Shown here one piece after another: positions 1 through 6,851 of a stretch of DNA of 10,694 nt (its first letter is position 1; each line of letters begins with the position of its first letter). The stretch is from NCBI GenBank assembly GCA_041742255.1, contig JBGSIZ010000340.1:1-10694 (forward strand). Direction: 5' to 3'. Both the position numbers and the translations under genes were made by a program. Below the pieces are notes generated by a model. The model worked only from the letters and a program-made list of their open reading frames with translations. It searched no databases and was not told the origin of the DNA. This DNA is from JBGSIZ01 sp041742255. Its GTDB lineage: Bacteria; Pseudomonadota; Alphaproteobacteria; Rhodobacterales; Rhodobacteraceae.

Positions 1-414
1 CTTTTTCAACATGCCCGTCGGCGTCCCCTGACCGGAAAACCGGTTGTCGGTCCCCGGCGCGAACAGCCGTTCGATGGCCGTATCGGGCAGAAACGCCGCC
101 GACATTGCACCGATACAGGCATGCACCATCGACACCCAGCCCGCTGCCCCGCTGTGGTAGGTGATCGCGTCGATCAGCTCCAGCCCTTGGGTCGGCGACA
201 ACTGCGCCCCGCCAATGGATTCAGTCGCAAAGATGTGGGACATCCGCAGTGGTTTAAGCGCCTCGAAGGTCGCGTCGTTGAGCGCGCCTTTTTCCTCGTT
301 CGCTTCGGCGTTTTCCTCCAGAACCGGGCCGATCGCCTGTATTTGGGCCAACAGACCCGTGATGTCGGCCTTGGTGCCCCAGTAGGAGGAATGATCGCGG
401 ATGGGTTTGTTCAT
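1..414 (-). CDS. Acyl-CoA dehydrogenase-fold flavin monooxygenase, oxygenase component (group D), 3' end outside window
   Basis: Only the first 138 residues are in the window; the frame is open to position 1. The start ATG at 414 has AAGGAG (423-428) 8 nt upstream. The visible part resembles the N-terminal helical domain of acyl-CoA-dehydrogenase-fold monooxygenases (HsaA, HpaB-C2 type, DszC, IifC). An opening helix (about 22-40) is followed by a segment ending in FATESIGGAQ (62-71), a form of the family's 'GG' turn. Next come ITYHSGAAGWVSM (84-96), matching the family pattern in which a Ser/Gly-Trp follows the 'G-S-T/A-G-W' helix, and FSGQGTPTG (126-134), the start of the beta domain. Such proteins use reduced FMN or FAD from a separate reductase to hydroxylate aromatic or cyclic substrates; no reductase is visible here. 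It is the last visible operon gene, 35 nt after the FAD monooxygenase. A true acyl-CoA dehydrogenase is possible but less likely given the motif and neighbours. Confidence 0.82.
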   Translation of the reverse strand, partial: MNKPIRDHSSYWGTKADITGLLAQIQAIGPVLEENAEANEEKGALNDATFEALKPLRMSHIFATESIGGAQLSPTQGLELIDAITYHSGAAGWVSMVHACIGAMSAAFLPDTAIERLFAPGTDNRFSGQGTPTGMLKK

Positions 415-449
415 GTCGGCAACTCCTTTTGCTTGGTTTTCCGGAATGG

Positions 450-1625
450 TCAGGCGCGCATCCGGGGTTTGATCCCGGCGAGCGAAATTTCGGACGATCC
501 GATGGACAGTTTCATGATCTCGGCCTGATCCTGCTTTTGGGCGGCGGGGTCGGACCGTTCCCACATGCCTTTCATCATCGAGGCGAAGGGCGATGACACT
601 TCGAGGAATTCCTTGCGGCGGTCTGCCGTGTAGGCCCCGAATTCTGTCATGTAATCAGCACCTTGCTGAACCGCCTCAACCGCATTCAGCAATCGGTCCA
701 CATCCATGATGCCCCCCGTCAGGCCGCGCCCGCCGCAGGGATTGCAGATGTGGGCGGCGTCGCCTGCCAGCATCACGCGGCCGACGTTGTAGGTGGGGCA
801 GGTGCGTTCGTGGACGCGGTAGGGGGCCCAGGATTGGATTTCATAGGCCCCGTCATCGGGCAGGATCCGTTTGTAGTGGTAGTTGTGAATCCGGTCCTCC
901 AGCGCCTCTAGAGACAGGTCCGGATCATCGGGGAAGGTCACGCGCCACAGCCCGCCTTTGTCATTGTTGATCTTTGCCACCAGCCCCCAATGCGGGCCGG
1001 AACAGATCATGTGGACATTGGCCCAGCCCCGCGCGTTGAAGTCATAATAGACGTTGGTTGCCACGAACCGTTCGGGCCATGTGTGCCCTTCAAACTCCAG
1101 CCCCAGCAATTTGCGCGTGGTCGAGGTGCCCCCGTCGCACCCGATGGCAAAGCCCGCCCGCAGGTCCACATCCCCGTCCGGCGTGGTCACGGTCAGCGTG
1201 ACGTGATTGGCACCTTGGGTTAACGCCTTGAGTTTGCAGTTAAATCTGACCTCGGTTCCGGGCAGCGCAAGCAGCGCATCCATCGCGATCTGGCCCAGCG
1301 CCTCTTGGCCGAATTGCAGGTTTTCGGGATGGGTCCGTTCCGGTTCGGCCTTCATCGTGTCGATGGTCACAACCAGATCGTCGTTGGGCCAGACAAAGTT
1401 GATGTGCCGATTGTGGACCGCGATGGCCTTGGCGGCGTCCAGCACCCCCAGACGGTCCATAAGGATCAGCGTGGGATCGGTGTAGGTCATGGCGCGGGGG
1501 CTGTCGTTGAGGCCGGCGGCGGCCTCGATCACCAGCACAGACGCGCCGGCGCGGGCGATGCCTAGCGCGGTCAAAAGGCCCACGGGGCCCGCGCCGATGA
1601 CGATGTAGTCTGCGATCTTTTCCAT
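450..1625 (-). CDS. Class A FAD-dependent aromatic monooxygenase (PHBH/MhpA-like)
   Basis: The 391-residue protein is a single-component, NAD(P)H-dependent flavoprotein hydroxylase of the p-hydroxybenzoate hydroxylase fold. Three FAD-family motifs are visible: the Rossmann GAGPVG at residues 11-16; the DG motif with Cys163-Asp164-Gly165 through Arg171 (FAD and NAD(P)H binding); and the GD motif LAGDAAH at 286-292, followed by a P-x-G-G-x-G segment and Asp308. The length fits PHBH/salicylate-hydroxylase-type enzymes and is much shorter than MhpA (about 550 aa), so the C-terminal thioredoxin-like domain is absent. The start at 1625 has AGGAGG (1631-1636) 5 nt upstream. An in-frame ATG at 1691 overlaps the hydrolase stop (ATGA) but would add 22 residues before the FAD motif. 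The gap to the hydrolase gene is 62 nt, the second longest inside the operon. The substrate cannot be read from sequence; a phenolic ring is inferred from family and regulator. Confidence 0.9.
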   Translation of the reverse strand: MEKIADYIVIGAGPVGLLTALGIARAGASVLVIEAAAGLNDSPRAMTYTDPTLILMDRLGVLDAAKAIAVHNRHINFVWPNDDLVVTIDTMKAEPERTHPENLQFGQEALGQIAMDALLALPGTEVRFNCKLKALTQGANHVTLTVTTPDGDVDLRAGFAIGCDGGTSTTRKLLGLEFEGHTWPERFVATNVYYDFNARGWANVHMICSGPHWGLVAKINNDKGGLWRVTFPDDPDLSLEALEDRIHNYHYKRILPDDGAYEIQSWAPYRVHERTCPTYNVGRVMLAGDAAHICNPCGGRGLTGGIMDVDRLLNAVEAVQQGADYMTEFGAYTADRRKEFLEVSSPFASMMKGMWERSDPAAQKQDQAEIMKLSIGSSEISLAGIKPRMRA

Positions 1626-1687
1626 CTGATCCTCCTGTCGGGAACTGGTCAAATTCGGATAGGTTTTCCGTCGGTATTGCGTCGGTG

Positions 1688-2470
1688 TCATTTTTCCAGA
1701 AATTCGGTGAGCACGGCGACCGTGGCCGGGTCTTCCTGAAACACGAAATGGCCGATGCCGGGCATGATATGGGTGCGCGCGTTGGGGATGCTGGCCGCCC
1801 AGATCGGGGCCTGTGACGCGGGCACCATGCGGTCAAGTTCGCCCCACAAAACCAGCGTTTCGTTCGGGATGCGTTTGATCCAGCGCCCAAGGTTGGGGTG
1901 CCCCATCCCGTGCACCTGAAGAATGTGGCCCAGCGCCACCCCTTCGCGCGCCCGGTCCGCCCCGAATTGTTCGGGCGGCACACAGTCCGACCCGCCCGGA
2001 AAATACCGCAGCGCCACGGTCACGTCATGCGACAGATACCCCGGCAAGTCCTGCGGCGGGATCGTGGACAGGTCCGCCGCCGGATGATCCGGATGGTTCA
2101 ACCCGGCCGGCGCGATCAACGCCAGTTTGCCAAACCGCCCCCCTGCCACCACCGCGATTTCGGACGCCATCCAGCCGCCCATCGAATGGCCCACCAGATG
2201 CGGGCGATCCAGACCCATGGCATCCATCAGGTTCAGGGTATGCACCACGATGTCCTGCATACCCACGATATGGGGTGCTGCCCCGCTTTGGCCGAAACCG
2301 GGGTGATAGGGCAGATAGACCCGGAATCGGTCCGCCAACCCCGCCGCCCATGCGAACCCTTCCAACGTGGCCGCCCCGTGCAGGCACACAACCGCCGGAC
2401 CGTGGCCGATGGCCATGACCACCGTGTCAACGCCGTCGATGGTAAAGCGGAGGGTTTCAAAGTCTGCCAT
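1688..2470 (-). CDS. Alpha/beta-fold hydrolase
   Basis: The 260-residue protein has a complete alpha/beta hydrolase catalytic set. The nucleophile elbow GHSMGG places Ser96, the acid is Asp213 in GELDRMVP, and the base is His241 in GIGHFVFQEDP. An oxyanion-hole LHGAA segment lies at 30-34. A cap domain fits the region from about 125 to 195, which includes LRYFPGG and HGMGHPNLGRW. This architecture matches the family of meta-cleavage product C-C hydrolases (MhpC, HsaD), lactonases and esterases; the sequence alone does not choose among them. The start at 2470 has AGGAGA (2476-2481) 5 nt upstream; an in-frame ATG at 2491 lacks a good ribosome site. The gene begins 27 nt after the alcohol dehydrogenase stop. 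Its place before two hydroxylases suggests hydrolysis of an ester, lactone or ring-cleavage intermediate in the same pathway, but this is inference. Confidence 0.9.
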   Translation of the reverse strand: MADFETLRFTIDGVDTVVMAIGHGPAVVCLHGAATLEGFAWAAGLADRFRVYLPYHPGFGQSGAAPHIVGMQDIVVHTLNLMDAMGLDRPHLVGHSMGGWMASEIAVVAGGRFGKLALIAPAGLNHPDHPAADLSTIPPQDLPGYLSHDVTVALRYFPGGSDCVPPEQFGADRAREGVALGHILQVHGMGHPNLGRWIKRIPNETLVLWGELDRMVPASQAPIWAASIPNARTHIMPGIGHFVFQEDPATVAVLTEFLEK

Positions 2471-2497
2471 TGTCGTCTCCTGTGATGTCATGACCGA

Positions 2498-3508
2498 TCA
2501 CGCATGGGGCGTGATCAGCACCTTGCATTGCGTGGTCCGGCGTTTGAGCGCCTCGAAACTGTCGGGCACGTCTGCCAGCCCGATCCGGTCCGTGATGAGC
2601 GATTGCGGCCGGAACCCGCCGCCCGATAGCGCGTCAATCGCCGCAGAAAATTCATGCATCGAAAAGAATACGGACATGACGATGGACACCTCTTTGGAGA
2701 TCGCCCGGAACGCGTCCCATTCGTCCCCGCCCACGCACAGGCCCACGCCCACAACCGTGCCGTGGACCCGCACAAGGCTGATGGCAAAGTCGATCAGCCC
2801 CCGTTTGCCCACACATTCGAACACGATGTCAGGCGGGCCGCCGATCATGTCGGCCACGTCGGAGCCCAGACCGGGGCCGGAAATGGCGAACCCGGTCGCC
2901 CCCATGGCCGCCGCCCGGTCCCGTTGATGGGTCGTAAGGTCGGCCACGATGACCGCCCCTGCCCCCATCCGCCGCGCCCAGAACGCCACCGTCAACCCGA
3001 TCGGCCCCGCCCCAAGGATCAGAACCCGGTCCCCCGGTTTCATCCCCGACCGCGTGATGCAGTGCATCCCCACCGCCAAAGGTTCGGCCAGCGCCCCGTC
3101 CTCGGTCGCCACATCCGGTGGCAAGACCCGGCATTGCCGCGCCGCCACCGCCGTGAGGTCCGCATAGCCCCCGCCGATCAGCCGCATGTGGGCACACCAC
3201 GCCGGATTGCCAGACAGACAGGGCGCACAGATGCCGCAACCCCACATCGGTGCCACCGCGACCCGGTCCCCGAGCGCCAGCCCCGTCACATCCGCCCCGC
3301 GTGCCACAACCGTGCCCGCAAACTCATGCCCCAGAACGGTTCCTTGGCCGATGCCGAATGTCACCGGATCCTCGGATATGTGCAGGTCAGACCCGCAGAT
3401 GCCGCAGGCCGCGATTTGCAACACGACCTCGTCCCGCGCCGGGGTCGGGTCCGCCAGCGTATCAATCCGCAAGGGATGCCCGGCGTGGTCAAAAAGCGCG
3501 GCTTTCAT
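2498..3508 (-). CDS. Zinc-dependent alcohol dehydrogenase (MDR superfamily)
   Basis: The 336-residue medium-chain dehydrogenase oxidises an alcohol to an aldehyde or ketone, probably with NAD+. The catalytic zinc site is seen as CGICGSDLH (Cys38, residues 35-43) and GHE (His61-Glu62), with AEP (Glu142) beyond. The structural zinc loop has the four expected cysteines, Cys91, Cys94, Cys97 and Cys105. The coenzyme fold carries GAGPIG at 166-171, and Asp190 at the end of the second strand favours NAD+ over NADP+. The profile resembles sorbitol/threonine/butanediol-type MDR enzymes. The start at 3508 lies 4 nt after the permease stop and is preceded by a purine-rich AAAGGGGTGA; an upstream ATG at 3562 would sit inside the permease gene and lacks support. 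Close coupling to the importer suggests that it acts on the imported compound or an early product. Confidence 0.93.
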   Translation of the reverse strand: MKAALFDHAGHPLRIDTLADPTPARDEVVLQIAACGICGSDLHISEDPVTFGIGQGTVLGHEFAGTVVARGADVTGLALGDRVAVAPMWGCGICAPCLSGNPAWCAHMRLIGGGYADLTAVAARQCRVLPPDVATEDGALAEPLAVGMHCITRSGMKPGDRVLILGAGPIGLTVAFWARRMGAGAVIVADLTTHQRDRAAAMGATGFAISGPGLGSDVADMIGGPPDIVFECVGKRGLIDFAISLVRVHGTVVGVGLCVGGDEWDAFRAISKEVSIVMSVFFSMHEFSAAIDALSGGGFRPQSLITDRIGLADVPDSFEALKRRTTQCKVLITPHA

Positions 3509-3512
3509 CCCG

Positions 3513-4526
3513 TCACCCCTTTGCGTCCAGAAGTCTGCGCCGGGTCGGGAACCATGGTGCATCGACCACCTTGCAGATCATGCCCCAGATGCCTCCCCGC
3601 GCAAACAGCGCCATGAACAGCGTCAGAAGCCCCAGAACCACCAGATAGGCCGCCCCGTAATCCCCGAACCAGCGGTCTGCGAAAAAGTAGATCAGCGCCC
3701 CGATCAGCACCCCTTCGATGCTGCCGATCCCGCCCACCATCACGATAAAGATCGCGATATTGGCCCAGTTGGCGTCAAAGGCCGACGGCGGCGTGATCCG
3801 CAGTTGCGCCATGAAATAAATCGCCCCCGCCAGACCCGTGCCCACCGCCGCCGCCACAAAGATCAGGAACCGCAAGCGGTTGACGTTGACCCCTTGGCTG
3901 GCGGCCGCCACCGGGTTGTCCCGCATCGCGGTGAGCGCCAGACCGTAGCGCGACCGCAGCAACCAATAGCTGCCCCCGACCGTCACCAGCAGCATGAACG
4001 CGCACAACAGCGACACCCCGATCGCCCGTTGTTCGGCGGAGTAGTCGGTCATCACCCGCAGGCTCATGCCCGCGCCAGAGTTGACATAGGGAAACACGGA
4101 AAAGCCCAGCCGCATGACCTCGGCCACGACCCATGTGCCGATGGCGAAATAAGGACCGTCCAGCCGGTGCAACAGCGCATAAGTCGGCACCGCCACAATC
4201 GCCGGCGCAATCAGGCACAGCACCACCGCCACGAACGGGTTTACCCCAAGGTTTTGTGCCAACACGAACATCATGTAGGCCGCAACCCCGACGAACGCCT
4301 GTTGCCCGACCGACACCAGCCCCGCATAGCCCGCAAGCAGGTTCCACATCTGCGCCACCGCGATAAAGCAGCACAGCCGCACCACGTCCCGGATCAACCC
4401 CTGTGACGCCCAAAGCGGCATGGTGGCGATCCCTACGATGATCAAAATGCCCAGTGTCAGCGCGATCCGCCCCGACGCCGTTTGCCGTTGCACCCGCACG
4501 GCTGGATAGACTGTGGTTTGGGTCAT
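3513..4526 (-). CDS. Branched-chain amino acid-type ABC transporter permease (LivM-like)
   Basis: The 337-residue, very hydrophobic protein has about nine or ten predicted membrane segments, the first at about 20-40. The LivM hallmarks are present: NLLAGYAGLVSVGQQAF at 62-78 and the cytoplasmic coupling loop RDNPVAAASQGVNVNRLRF at 202-220, which contacts the ATPase. After this loop the IYFMAQ and GGIGSIEGVLIGA segments follow the family order. It forms the inner-membrane pore with the LivH-like partner encoded just upstream. The start at 4526 lies 4 nt after the LivH-like stop and has only a weak A/G-rich leader (AAAGAAATGAC), so translational coupling is likely. An in-frame ATG at 4574 would overlap the upstream gene. 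Family membership does not show the substrate; the surrounding genes suggest an aromatic or cyclic acid rather than an amino acid. Confidence 0.93.
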   Translation of the reverse strand: MTQTTVYPAVRVQRQTASGRIALTLGILIIVGIATMPLWASQGLIRDVVRLCCFIAVAQMWNLLAGYAGLVSVGQQAFVGVAAYMMFVLAQNLGVNPFVAVVLCLIAPAIVAVPTYALLHRLDGPYFAIGTWVVAEVMRLGFSVFPYVNSGAGMSLRVMTDYSAEQRAIGVSLLCAFMLLVTVGGSYWLLRSRYGLALTAMRDNPVAAASQGVNVNRLRFLIFVAAAVGTGLAGAIYFMAQLRITPPSAFDANWANIAIFIVMVGGIGSIEGVLIGALIYFFADRWFGDYGAAYLVVLGLLTLFMALFARGGIWGMICKVVDAPWFPTRRRLLDAKG

Positions 4527-4530
4527 GATG

Positions 4531-5388
4531 TCATTTCTTTCCCAAGATGCCCTGAGGGCGGACGGCCAGAACAATCAGGAACACAAGATGCCCCGCGAGA
4601 ATCCCAAAGCCGGGGTCGATCCGGAACCCGATGGATTGGCTGATGCCCAGCACCATCGCCCCCAGAAACGCCCCCCAGATGGACCCCATGCCGCCGATGA
4701 TCACGGCCTCGAACGCATAGATAAGCTGGAACGGCCCATCAGAGGGCGACACGGTGGATCGCAGGCTTTGGAACACTGCCGCAAACCCGAGGATGGCCAC
4801 TGCGATGGCCGTGGCCCCCGCGTAGACCGATTTGGGATTGACCCCTGTCAGTGCTGCCGCCTCGACATCGGACGATGACGCCCGCAGCGCCCGCCCAAAC
4901 CGGGTGAACCGCAGGATCGCATCCAACCCGCCCGTCAACACCGTCGCCGTCACCAGCACGATCAACGGCAAAACCCCGACAAAGAGCGGCCCCAACTGGA
5001 ACGACGCCTGTTCGATGCCGCCCCCCGGAAGCGACCGGGTGTCTGCCGACCAGACCTCCAGCATCAGGTTCTGGAGCGCCACCGACAGCCCGAAGGTCGC
5101 AATCAGCGATGGCAGGGGGTCATCCCCCACGACCCGGTTCAGGATCGCCCGTTGCAGCGCCCAGCCCAGAAAACCGCCGATCAGCACCAGCAACACAAGA
5201 ACCGACCACGGACCCAGCGCATAGGACGATGCAAGGCTGATCCCGATCAGCGCCAGCAGCACCATCAGGTCGCCGTGCGTGATATTCACGATCCGCATGA
5301 CCCCGAACATCAACGCCATACCCAGCGCGTATTGCGCAAAAAGCCCGCCCAGCAAGATCCCCTGCACCAATCCGTCAAGCCAATGCAT
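4531..5388 (-). CDS. Branched-chain amino acid-type ABC transporter permease (LivH-like)
   Basis: The 285-residue integral membrane protein matches LivH in length and order of motifs. These are an N-terminal stretch ALGMALMFGVMRIVNITHGD (21-40), the hallmark of the family; the coupling loop FGRALRASSSDVEAAALTGV (164-183); and the C-terminal FEAVIIGGMGSIWGAFLGA (226-244), followed by a last helix and RPQGILGKK. It pairs with the LivM-like permease to form the transmembrane channel. The start at 5388 has GGAGG (5394-5398) 5 nt upstream and overlaps the end of the LivF-like gene by 14 nt. The frame stays open further upstream to 5616, but that extension lies inside the ATPase gene, is arginine- and proline-rich, and has no family similarity. 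Confidence 0.93.
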   Translation of the reverse strand: MHWLDGLVQGILLGGLFAQYALGMALMFGVMRIVNITHGDLMVLLALIGISLASSYALGPWSVLVLLVLIGGFLGWALQRAILNRVVGDDPLPSLIATFGLSVALQNLMLEVWSADTRSLPGGGIEQASFQLGPLFVGVLPLIVLVTATVLTGGLDAILRFTRFGRALRASSSDVEAAALTGVNPKSVYAGATAIAVAILGFAAVFQSLRSTVSPSDGPFQLIYAFEAVIIGGMGSIWGAFLGAMVLGISQSIGFRIDPGFGILAGHLVFLIVLAVRPQGILGKK

Positions 5389-6103
5389 GGGAGCCTCCGA
5401 AATAGGCATCGGAAATGGCGTCTCGCGTGATGTCGGCCGAATTGCCCGACAGCGTGACCCGCCCTTCGAGCATGCAATAGAGCCGATTGGACGCCGACCG
5501 CGCGAGGCTGACATCCTGTTCCACCAGAATGATCGCGGTGCCCGCCGCCGAAATGGAGGGCAGTGCCGCATAGATTTCCTTGACCACCTTGGGCGCGAGG
5601 CCAAGGCTGATTTCATCGCACAGCAGGATGCGCGGCTGGTTCAACAAGGCCCGCCCGATGGCGACCATCTGTTGTTGCCCGCCAGACAGGCTTTCAACCG
5701 GGACTTTGCGTTTTTCCTGCAGGATCGGGAACAGCGCGAACACCCGTGCCAGCGTCCAGCCGTTGGGTTGCATCGGCCCCGCGTGATCGATGGCGACCCG
5801 CAGGTTATCCTCGACCGACATGCCTGCAAACAGGCGGCGGCCTTCGGGGACGATGGCAACACCGCGCCCGACCATTTTGTGCGGGGCGGACCCGCCCACC
5901 GGGACGCCGTCCAGCCGCACCATGTCGCGCCCGACCGAAATCAGGCCCATGATGGATTTGAGCAACGTCGATTTGCCCGCCCCGTTGGCACCGATCAACG
6001 ACACAACCTCGCCCGCATTTAGGGTGATATCCACCCCGTGCAGCGCCTGAAACAGCCCGTATCGGGCCACCAGACCCGTGGTGGACAACAATGGTTCGGT
6101 CAT
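5375..6103 (-). CDS. ABC transporter ATP-binding protein (LivF-like)
   Basis: The 242-residue ATPase powers the Liv-type importer as one half of a heterodimer. Motifs in order are Walker A GANGAGKST (38-46); VPEGRRLF (85-92), a LivF hallmark around the Q-loop region; a canonical signature LSGGQ (139-143); and Walker B ILLCDE (159-164) followed by ISLGLAP, where LivF normally has a proline (DEPSLGLAP). The switch position is Gln196 in LVEQD, as is usual in LivF in place of His. The start codon overlaps the stop of the LivG-like gene (ATGA, 6100-6103), typical of coupled translation. Together with the LivG-like partner it would form two nucleotide sites; this subunit supplies an intact signature. 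Confidence 0.95.
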   Translation of the reverse strand: MTEPLLSTTGLVARYGLFQALHGVDITLNAGEVVSLIGANGAGKSTLLKSIMGLISVGRDMVRLDGVPVGGSAPHKMVGRGVAIVPEGRRLFAGMSVEDNLRVAIDHAGPMQPNGWTLARVFALFPILQEKRKVPVESLSGGQQQMVAIGRALLNQPRILLCDEISLGLAPKVVKEIYAALPSISAAGTAIILVEQDVSLARSASNRLYCMLEGRVTLSGNSADITRDAISDAYFGGSHALA

Positions 6104-6828
6104 GCGTCGATCCCCATGTAGACCCGTTTGACCTCGGGGTCGTTGATGACGTCTTGCGGCAATCCATCGGCGATTTTCTCGCCGAAATTCAGCACCATAA
6201 TGCGGTCTGCCACGGCCAGAAGCGCGTACAGGACGTGTTCGATCCAGACGATGGTGATGCCCCGGTCCCGGATGCGCCGGATCAACGCAACCAGCGCGCG
6301 GCCTTCGTCATCGGTGAGACCGCCCGCGATTTCGTCCAGCAACAACAGCTTGGGCGAACTGGCCATTGCCCGCGCCAGTTCCAGCCGTTTGCGATCCAGA
6401 AGCGTGAGCGACCCCGCCATCTTGTTCGCCTGTCCCGCCAGTTCACAATCCGCAAGGATAGAGGCACACAGCGCATAGCTGTCCGCCTCGGATTTGCCGC
6501 CGCCGAAGGTCGCGGCGACCAGCAGGTTTTCAAACGTGGTCATGCCGCCGTAGGGGCGCGGTATCTGGTAGGTGCGCCCGATCCCCATCTGACAGCGCCG
6601 ATAGGGTTTTTCCCCGGTCAGGCGGTGGCCGTCAAACATCAGATCGCCGTCATCGCTGCGCAAATCCCCGCTGATCAGGTTAAACAGGGTCGTTTTGCCA
6701 GCTCCGTTGGGGCCAAGAATTCCCAGCACCTCGCCCTTGCGGACGTCAAAATTGACATCGCGCAAGACGCGGACGGCGCCAAACGCCTTGCCCAGACCAG
6801 TGGCCTGCAGCAACAGCGGGTGTTCCAT
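6100..6828 (-). CDS. ABC transporter ATP-binding protein (LivG-like) with non-canonical signature motif
   Basis: The 242-residue ATPase is the second nucleotide-binding subunit of the importer. It shows Walker A GPNGAGKTT (39-47), Q-loop Gln88 in RTYQIPRP, Walker B LLLLDE (161-166) with catalytic Glu166, and switch His198. The signature, normally LSGGQ or LAYGQ, is LTLLDRKRLELARA (141-154), so the serine and glycines that touch ATP across the dimer are missing. Comparable LTL-type signatures occur, from memory, in a subset of LivG-like proteins, so this is probably a subfamily trait and not damage. The start at 6828 is chosen because AAGGGA lies 8 nt upstream and the product begins at the usual family position; an in-frame ATG at 6849 adds seven residues, is 2 nt after the binding-protein stop, and lacks a ribosome site. 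Confidence 0.93.
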   Translation of the reverse strand: MEHPLLLQATGLGKAFGAVRVLRDVNFDVRKGEVLGILGPNGAGKTTLFNLISGDLRSDDGDLMFDGHRLTGEKPYRRCQMGIGRTYQIPRPYGGMTTFENLLVAATFGGGKSEADSYALCASILADCELAGQANKMAGSLTLLDRKRLELARAMASSPKLLLLDEIAGGLTDDEGRALVALIRRIRDRGITIVWIEHVLYALLAVADRIMVLNFGEKIADGLPQDVINDPEVKRVYMGIDA

Positions 6829-6851
6829 TGGCGCCGTCCCTTGTGTCATTG

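Noticed and set aside
1240..1983. Minus-strand frame of 247 codons overlapping the hydrolase and FAD monooxygenase genes
   Set aside because: It is an alternative frame of two well-supported genes, dominated by Arg/Pro/Ser, and contains only frame-shifted echoes of their coding sequence.
2654..4406. Overlapping plus-strand open frames of 320 and 406 codons opposite the alcohol dehydrogenase and LivM-like genes
   Set aside because: The products are Pro/Arg/His-rich low-complexity translations without membrane segments, motifs or ribosome sites; the opposite strand codes for clear family members.
5389..5616. Upstream extension of the LivH-like permease to 5616
   Set aside because: The 76 extra residues are hydrophilic and lie fully within the LivF-like gene in another frame; the start at 5388 has GGAGG at the right distance.
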